Assembly (NCBI GenBank): GCA_023423975.1 | Contig: JAFAEO010000027.1 | Location: 73,487-137,486, forward strand | Reading direction: 5' to 3' | Length of the DNA: 64,000 bases | Origin: Pseudomonadota bacterium | GTDB lineage: Bacteria; Pseudomonadota; Gammaproteobacteria; Burkholderiales; Burkholderiaceae_B | Part shown: positions 60,347 through 64,000 of the stretch, piece by piece | How the letters are laid out: every line of letters begins with the position of its first letter | Numbering within the stretch: position 1 is the stretch's first letter | Notes under the pieces: generated by a model | Seen by the model: only the letters and a program-made list of their open reading frames with translations | What the model was told of the DNA's origin: nothing | Database searches by the model: none | Translations under genes and position numbers: made by a program

Positions 60347-60772
60347 TTACACCACCGTCAGGGTCACGTCCACATTGCCTCTAGTTGCGTTTGAATAGGG
60401 GCATACCACATGGGCCTTATTGACCAGATCTTCAGCGATACTGCGCTCCACGCCTGGTACCGAAATTTTCAGTTCGACTTCGATGCCAAAACCCTGGGCT
60501 ATGGGCCCGATTCCCACGCTGCCATCTATTCGAGTATCTTCTGGTAATTTGACTTTTTCGCGCGAAGCGACCAGTTTGAAGGCGCCCAGAAAGCAGGCTG
60601 AGTATCCGGCCGCAAAAAGCTGTTCAGGATTGGTACCGGTACCGCCGGCGCCACCCAGCTCTGTCGGTGTGGTCAGTTTCACGTCCAGCACATTGTCTGA
60701 AGAAACCGCACGTCCGTCGCGTCCACCGGTCGCCGTTGCGTGTGCAACATAAAGTACTTTTTCAACCGCCAT
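60347..60772 (-). CDS. ohr: Organic hydroperoxide resistance protein Ohr
   Basis: 141 aa thiol peroxidase. The catalytic pair Cys60 (GYSACFLGAF) and Cys124 (HVVCPYSNATRGN) is intact. It reduces organic and lipid hydroperoxides using lipoylated proteins. No ohrR gene is adjacent, although OhrR usually sits beside ohr. Confidence 0.95.
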   Translation of the reverse strand: MAVEKVLYVAHATATGGRDGRAVSSDNVLDVKLTTPTELGGAGGTGTNPEQLFAAGYSACFLGAFKLVASREKVKLPEDTRIDGSVGIGPIAQGFGIEVELKISVPGVERSIAEDLVNKAHVVCPYSNATRGNVDVTLTVV

Positions 60773-60981
60773 GTCTGACTCCTGTTTAGGTAACTGCGTG
60801 AAAGAAACTAGCCTTACTGTTATAACACTCCCGATCAGACTATTGGGGCGATGACCCTGCGCCTGTACCGGAAAATGCGCTGTACGGCGGCATGTTTTTA
60901 AGCAGCAGAAAACCTTCAGAATCCCCTTGGGCTACCTGCCTTGCACGCTTGGCTGCACAGACAGCCGTTGTGCAGATGCGG

Positions 60982-62460
60982 TCAGCGCGACGGCGTAGTA
61001 GTGGAGGGGGTGACTGCGATGGGTTGCCAGCCGCCACCCAGCGTCTTAAATAGAGCCAGCCGGTTCAATTGCTCAAGCAGCCGCAGTGTGATCAGATTCT
61101 GCTGCGCCGCATAGTATGCCCGCTGGGCGTCAAGCACTTCCAGAAAACCCGACCCGCCACCGCGTGTAAACAGCGCGCTGGACAACTGGAAGCTGCGATA
61201 GGTAGAGGCAACCAGCGATTGCTGCGATTGCAAGCGTGCCGCTATGGTGGTGCGCACGGCCAAAGCATCGGCAACTTCGCGAAAAGCCGTCTGGATGGCC
61301 TTTTCGTAAGTGGCAAGCAGAATGTCTTTTTGCGCTTTTGTCAGATCCAGATTGGCGCGATTGGCGCCGCCATCGAAGATAGGCAAGCGCAGTGAAGGGG
61401 CCACGCTCCAGGCCAGCGTGCCACCAGTAAACAGACCAGAAAGGCTGCTGCTGGCCGTCCCCGCAGATCCCAGCAGTGAAATGCTGGGGAAAAAGGCTGC
61501 TCTGGCTGCACCGATATCCGCGTGGGCGGCGATGAGATCATGTTCGGCGGCCAACACATCCGGCCGCTGTTGCAACACACTGGAAGGCAGACCCGCCGGC
61601 GGCATGACCAGACGCGTTGCAGCACGTCTCTGCAGTGCAAAATCGGCAGGAGGTAACAGGGAATCGGGAACGGACGTGCCCGTCAACAGCGTCAGGGCGT
61701 TTTGATCCTGCGCCAGCTGGGTTTCGTATTCGGCAACCTTGAGACGGGCGGCATCGACCGTGGTTTGCGATTGCGCCAGCGTGAGTCCCGATTCGGCGCC
61801 CAATGCATGGCTGCGACGGATCAGATCATGCGACTTCTGCTGATTTGCCAGCGTACTGCGTGCCAGCGCAAGCTGCTGGCTTGTTGCTTCAAGCTGCAGC
61901 CAGGCAGCGGCAATTTCACTGACCAGACTGATCTGGGCGCTGCGTCGGGCATCCTGCGCAGCCAGGTAGCGTTGCAGCGCTGCGGCCTTGAGGTTACGAA
62001 CCTTCCCGAAAAAATCAATTTCGTAGCTGGTCAGACCCAGGTCAACGCTATAACGCGATGACAAGGTGGTTTCACCGGAATTGGCCACACTGGCCGGTGT
62101 GCGGCTGCGGCTGGACTGTGCATCAACGCCGATGGCTGGCAATCCGTCTGCACGGGCAATGCCATATTGCGCACGGGCCCGCTCAATATTCAGGGTGGCA
62201 ATCCGCAAATCACGGTTATGTCGCAAGCCAAGCTGAACCACGTCACGCAGGCGTGCATCGGTGAAAAAAGTCAGCCAGTCCAGATCGTTTGCTGCAGATG
62301 GCACAGGGCTGGTGTTCGCGGCCGGATTCTGGGGCCAGGCGCCGGCAACCGGGGCTGCCGGTTGATGGTAGTCCGGCGCAAGGTTGACGCAGGCAGTCAA
62401 GCCCAGCAACAGCATGACAAGTGCAATGGATCGGCGTAGTGGTTTCGTCAAAGTGTTCAT
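60982..62460 (-). CDS. RND outer-membrane factor (NodT family lipoprotein)
   Basis: 492 aa. Lipobox LTAC at about residue 24, then two OEP repeats with AAWLQLEATSQQLALARSTLANQQKSHDLIRRSHALGAESGLTLAQSQTTVDAARL and LQQRPDVLAAEHDLIAAHADIGAARAAFFPSISLLG. It is the outer-membrane duct of a second RND pump. The start overlaps the end of the permease gene by 4 bases, so they are cotranscribed. Confidence 0.93.
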   Translation of the reverse strand: MNTLTKPLRRSIALVMLLLGLTACVNLAPDYHQPAAPVAGAWPQNPAANTSPVPSAANDLDWLTFFTDARLRDVVQLGLRHNRDLRIATLNIERARAQYGIARADGLPAIGVDAQSSRSRTPASVANSGETTLSSRYSVDLGLTSYEIDFFGKVRNLKAAALQRYLAAQDARRSAQISLVSEIAAAWLQLEATSQQLALARSTLANQQKSHDLIRRSHALGAESGLTLAQSQTTVDAARLKVAEYETQLAQDQNALTLLTGTSVPDSLLPPADFALQRRAATRLVMPPAGLPSSVLQQRPDVLAAEHDLIAAHADIGAARAAFFPSISLLGSAGTASSSLSGLFTGGTLAWSVAPSLRLPIFDGGANRANLDLTKAQKDILLATYEKAIQTAFREVADALAVRTTIAARLQSQQSLVASTYRSFQLSSALFTRGGGSGFLEVLDAQRAYYAAQQNLITLRLLEQLNRLALFKTLGGGWQPIAVTPSTTTPSR

Positions 62461-64000
62461 GAAGTTGTGCCTGAGGTGCTGTCCGGTGAGTGCGCACCAG
62501 GATAGTCGTCATGCAAATGCCGTTTGCGCCTGAAGCTGCGTACCAGCACAAAGAACAGCGGCACAAAAAAGAGGCTGAGTGCAGTCCCTACGATCATCCC
62601 ACCCAGGACGGCAGTGCCGATCGCGTGGCGGCCCCCCGCGCCAGCGCCGGTGCCGATGGCCAATGGCAACACGCCGAAGCCAAAGGCCAGCGAAGTCATC
62701 AGAATGGGACGCAGACGCTGGCGCACTGCAATCAGCGTGGCTTCAAGCACCGCGTGTCCGCGTTCCTGCAACTGTTTGGCAAACTCGACAATCAGGATGG
62801 CATTCTTTGAGGTTAGCCCCACGGTGGTCAACAGCCCCACCTGGAAGAACACATCATTGTGCAATTCACGCAATGCCGTAAATAGAAGTGCACCGACAAT
62901 TCCCAGCGGCACCACCAGGATAATGGCGAACGGTACGGACCAGCTTTCGTACAACGCCGCCAGACACAAAAAGACAAACAGAATGGAGACAGCGTAGAGC
63001 AGGGGAGCTTGCGCGCCCGAAATACGCTCTTGCAGCGACGCACCTGTCCATTCAAAACCAATGCCTGCCGGCATTTGCTGCAATACCTCTTCGACCGCCA
63101 GCATGGCGGCGCCCGAACTCACGCCAGGTGCCGCGTCACCCTGGAACTCAAGACTGGGACTGCCGTTGTAGCGGCTCAGTTCAGGTGAGCCAAAGGTCCA
63201 GTTGGTGCTGGAGAAAGCAGGAAACGGCACCATCTGGCCCAGTGTGTTGCGCACATGCCATTGATCGATATCGCTTGGCAGCATACGAAATGGTGTATCG
63301 CCCTGTACATACACGCGTTTGACCCGGCCGCGATCCAGAAAATCATTCACGTAGGTTCCGCCCATGGCTGTCGACAAGGTACTGTCGATCGCATCGGTAG
63401 CCAGACTGAAGGCGCCGGCGCGGGCATCGTCTATATTCACTGCAAACTGCGCGGTATCTTCCGGTGCATCAATGCGCACGTTCATCAATTCGCCACGCTC
63501 GCCAAGCAAGCGCAATGCGTCGCGGCTGGCCTGTACCAGCGCTTCGTGGCCCAGACCGTTCAAGTCCTGCAGAAAAAAGTTAAATCCAGAGCTTGATCCC
63601 AACCCGCGCACAATAGGCGGCAGGGTAGCAATAATCCGGGCATCGCGGATATGGGCCAGGTCGCGGGTGGCCTTTCTGGCGATGGCTGCAGATGATTGTT
63701 TCGGCAAGGGCCGTAAACTCCAGTCTTTGAGCATCACGTAGGCGCGCGCCGAGCTTTGGTCGCCGCTTCGGCCGGTTATGCTGGTAATGCTGCGTACATC
63801 CGGCTGTTTCAGAAAATACTGCTCGATTTGTCGCATGATTGGCTGCAGCCGCGCGTCTGTGGCCCCGGCGGGCAAGGTGATTTGCAGCCGCACAGCTCCC
63901 TGGTCTTCGGGCGGCAAAAAGGAAGTGGGCAAACGCAAAAACAGCAACGCCATGACAATCGCAATAATCAGATAGGCGAAGAGCCCGCGCCGGGGGGGCC
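62457..64000 (-). CDS. RND efflux permease, C-terminal half (partial)
   Basis: The frame is open to the window edge. About 514 codons are seen, beginning within the segment before LRLPTSFLPPEDQGAV, which marks the second half of HAE1 permeases. LTTVGLTSKNAILIVEFAKQL carries the proton-relay lysine, and GSSSGFNFFLQDLNGLGHEAL and GVLPLAIGTGAGAGGRHAIGTAVLGGMIVGT are typical. The protein ends in a cytoplasmic basic then polar tail. The N-terminal half and the adaptor gene should lie beyond 64000. Its outer-membrane factor follows immediately. Confidence 0.93.
   Translation of the reverse strand, partial: PPRRGLFAYLIIAIVMALLFLRLPTSFLPPEDQGAVRLQITLPAGATDARLQPIMRQIEQYFLKQPDVRSITSITGRSGDQSSARAYVMLKDWSLRPLPKQSSAAIARKATRDLAHIRDARIIATLPPIVRGLGSSSGFNFFLQDLNGLGHEALVQASRDALRLLGERGELMNVRIDAPEDTAQFAVNIDDARAGAFSLATDAIDSTLSTAMGGTYVNDFLDRGRVKRVYVQGDTPFRMLPSDIDQWHVRNTLGQMVPFPAFSSTNWTFGSPELSRYNGSPSLEFQGDAAPGVSSGAAMLAVEEVLQQMPAGIGFEWTGASLQERISGAQAPLLYAVSILFVFLCLAALYESWSVPFAIILVVPLGIVGALLFTALRELHNDVFFQVGLLTTVGLTSKNAILIVEFAKQLQERGHAVLEATLIAVRQRLRPILMTSLAFGFGVLPLAIGTGAGAGGRHAIGTAVLGGMIVGTALSLFFVPLFFVLVRSFRRKRHLHDDYPGAHSPDSTSGTTS

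Noticed and set aside
1..64000. CRISPR arrays, tRNA or rRNA genes, integrases and transposases
   Set aside because: No regularly spaced direct repeats, no tRNA cloverleaf and no transposase or integrase motif were seen on either strand.

Overview
The window looks like chromosomal DNA of moderate GC from a betaproteobacterium of the order Burkholderiales, most likely family Alcaligenaceae (Advenella-like). This is inferred from the overall protein flavour, an orphan Bug/TctC-type binding protein, a fused MrpA-MrpB subunit and the surE-pcm-nlpD arrangement; no rRNA marker is present to settle it. Coding is dense on both strands. I see no tRNA, rRNA, CRISPR array, prophage or complete insertion sequence, so this is mostly core genome with some envelope and stress loci.

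Layout. 1-5.3 kb: end of purL, guaB, a reverse-strand alpha/beta hydrolase, guaA and yjdM. 5.4-7.2 kb: a marR-MFS efflux pair on the minus strand whose marR promoter appears to give a leaderless mRNA. 7.3-11.8 kb: a long hairpin, then a Fur-box-controlled fecI-fecR-TonB receptor cell-surface signalling system. 12-16.5 kb: tadA-ldcA, ybiT, yigZ and a thioredoxin. 16.8-26 kb: an AzgA-type purine permease, tsaD, plsY, surE-pcm-nlpD (without rpoS behind it), a PolB-like exonuclease, a Spy/CpxP-like protein and rlmD. 26-35 kb: argH, nadE-glnB, ubiC, a pseudouridine synthase, a lipoprotein with a SecD-like head domain, xthA, a thiolase and a spermidine-synthase-like protein. 35-38 kb: a three-gene ABC importer. 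38.4-44.5 kb: a complete RND efflux operon, then pdxJ, a nitroreductase and chrA. 47.8-54 kb: a six-gene Mrp/Pha cation/proton antiporter operon. 54.3-55.6 kb: a gene that joins an ECF sigma factor to its RskA-type membrane anti-sigma factor in one chain. 55.7-64 kb: an SDR, a Bug protein, two small uncharacterised envelope genes, an M23 peptidase, a LysR regulator, ohr and the end of a second RND pump with its outer-membrane factor.

How it fits together. guaB and guaA make GMP from IMP, purL supplies the purine pathway and the AzgA permease may salvage bases. The efflux and ion genes (MFS, two RND pumps, ChrA, Mrp) together with ohr give a strong detoxification and homeostasis theme. The most unusual item is the sigma/anti-sigma fusion, encoded directly upstream of and in the same direction as the Mrp operon, which suggests a self-contained membrane stress switch possibly linked to cation/pH homeostasis; that link is inference.
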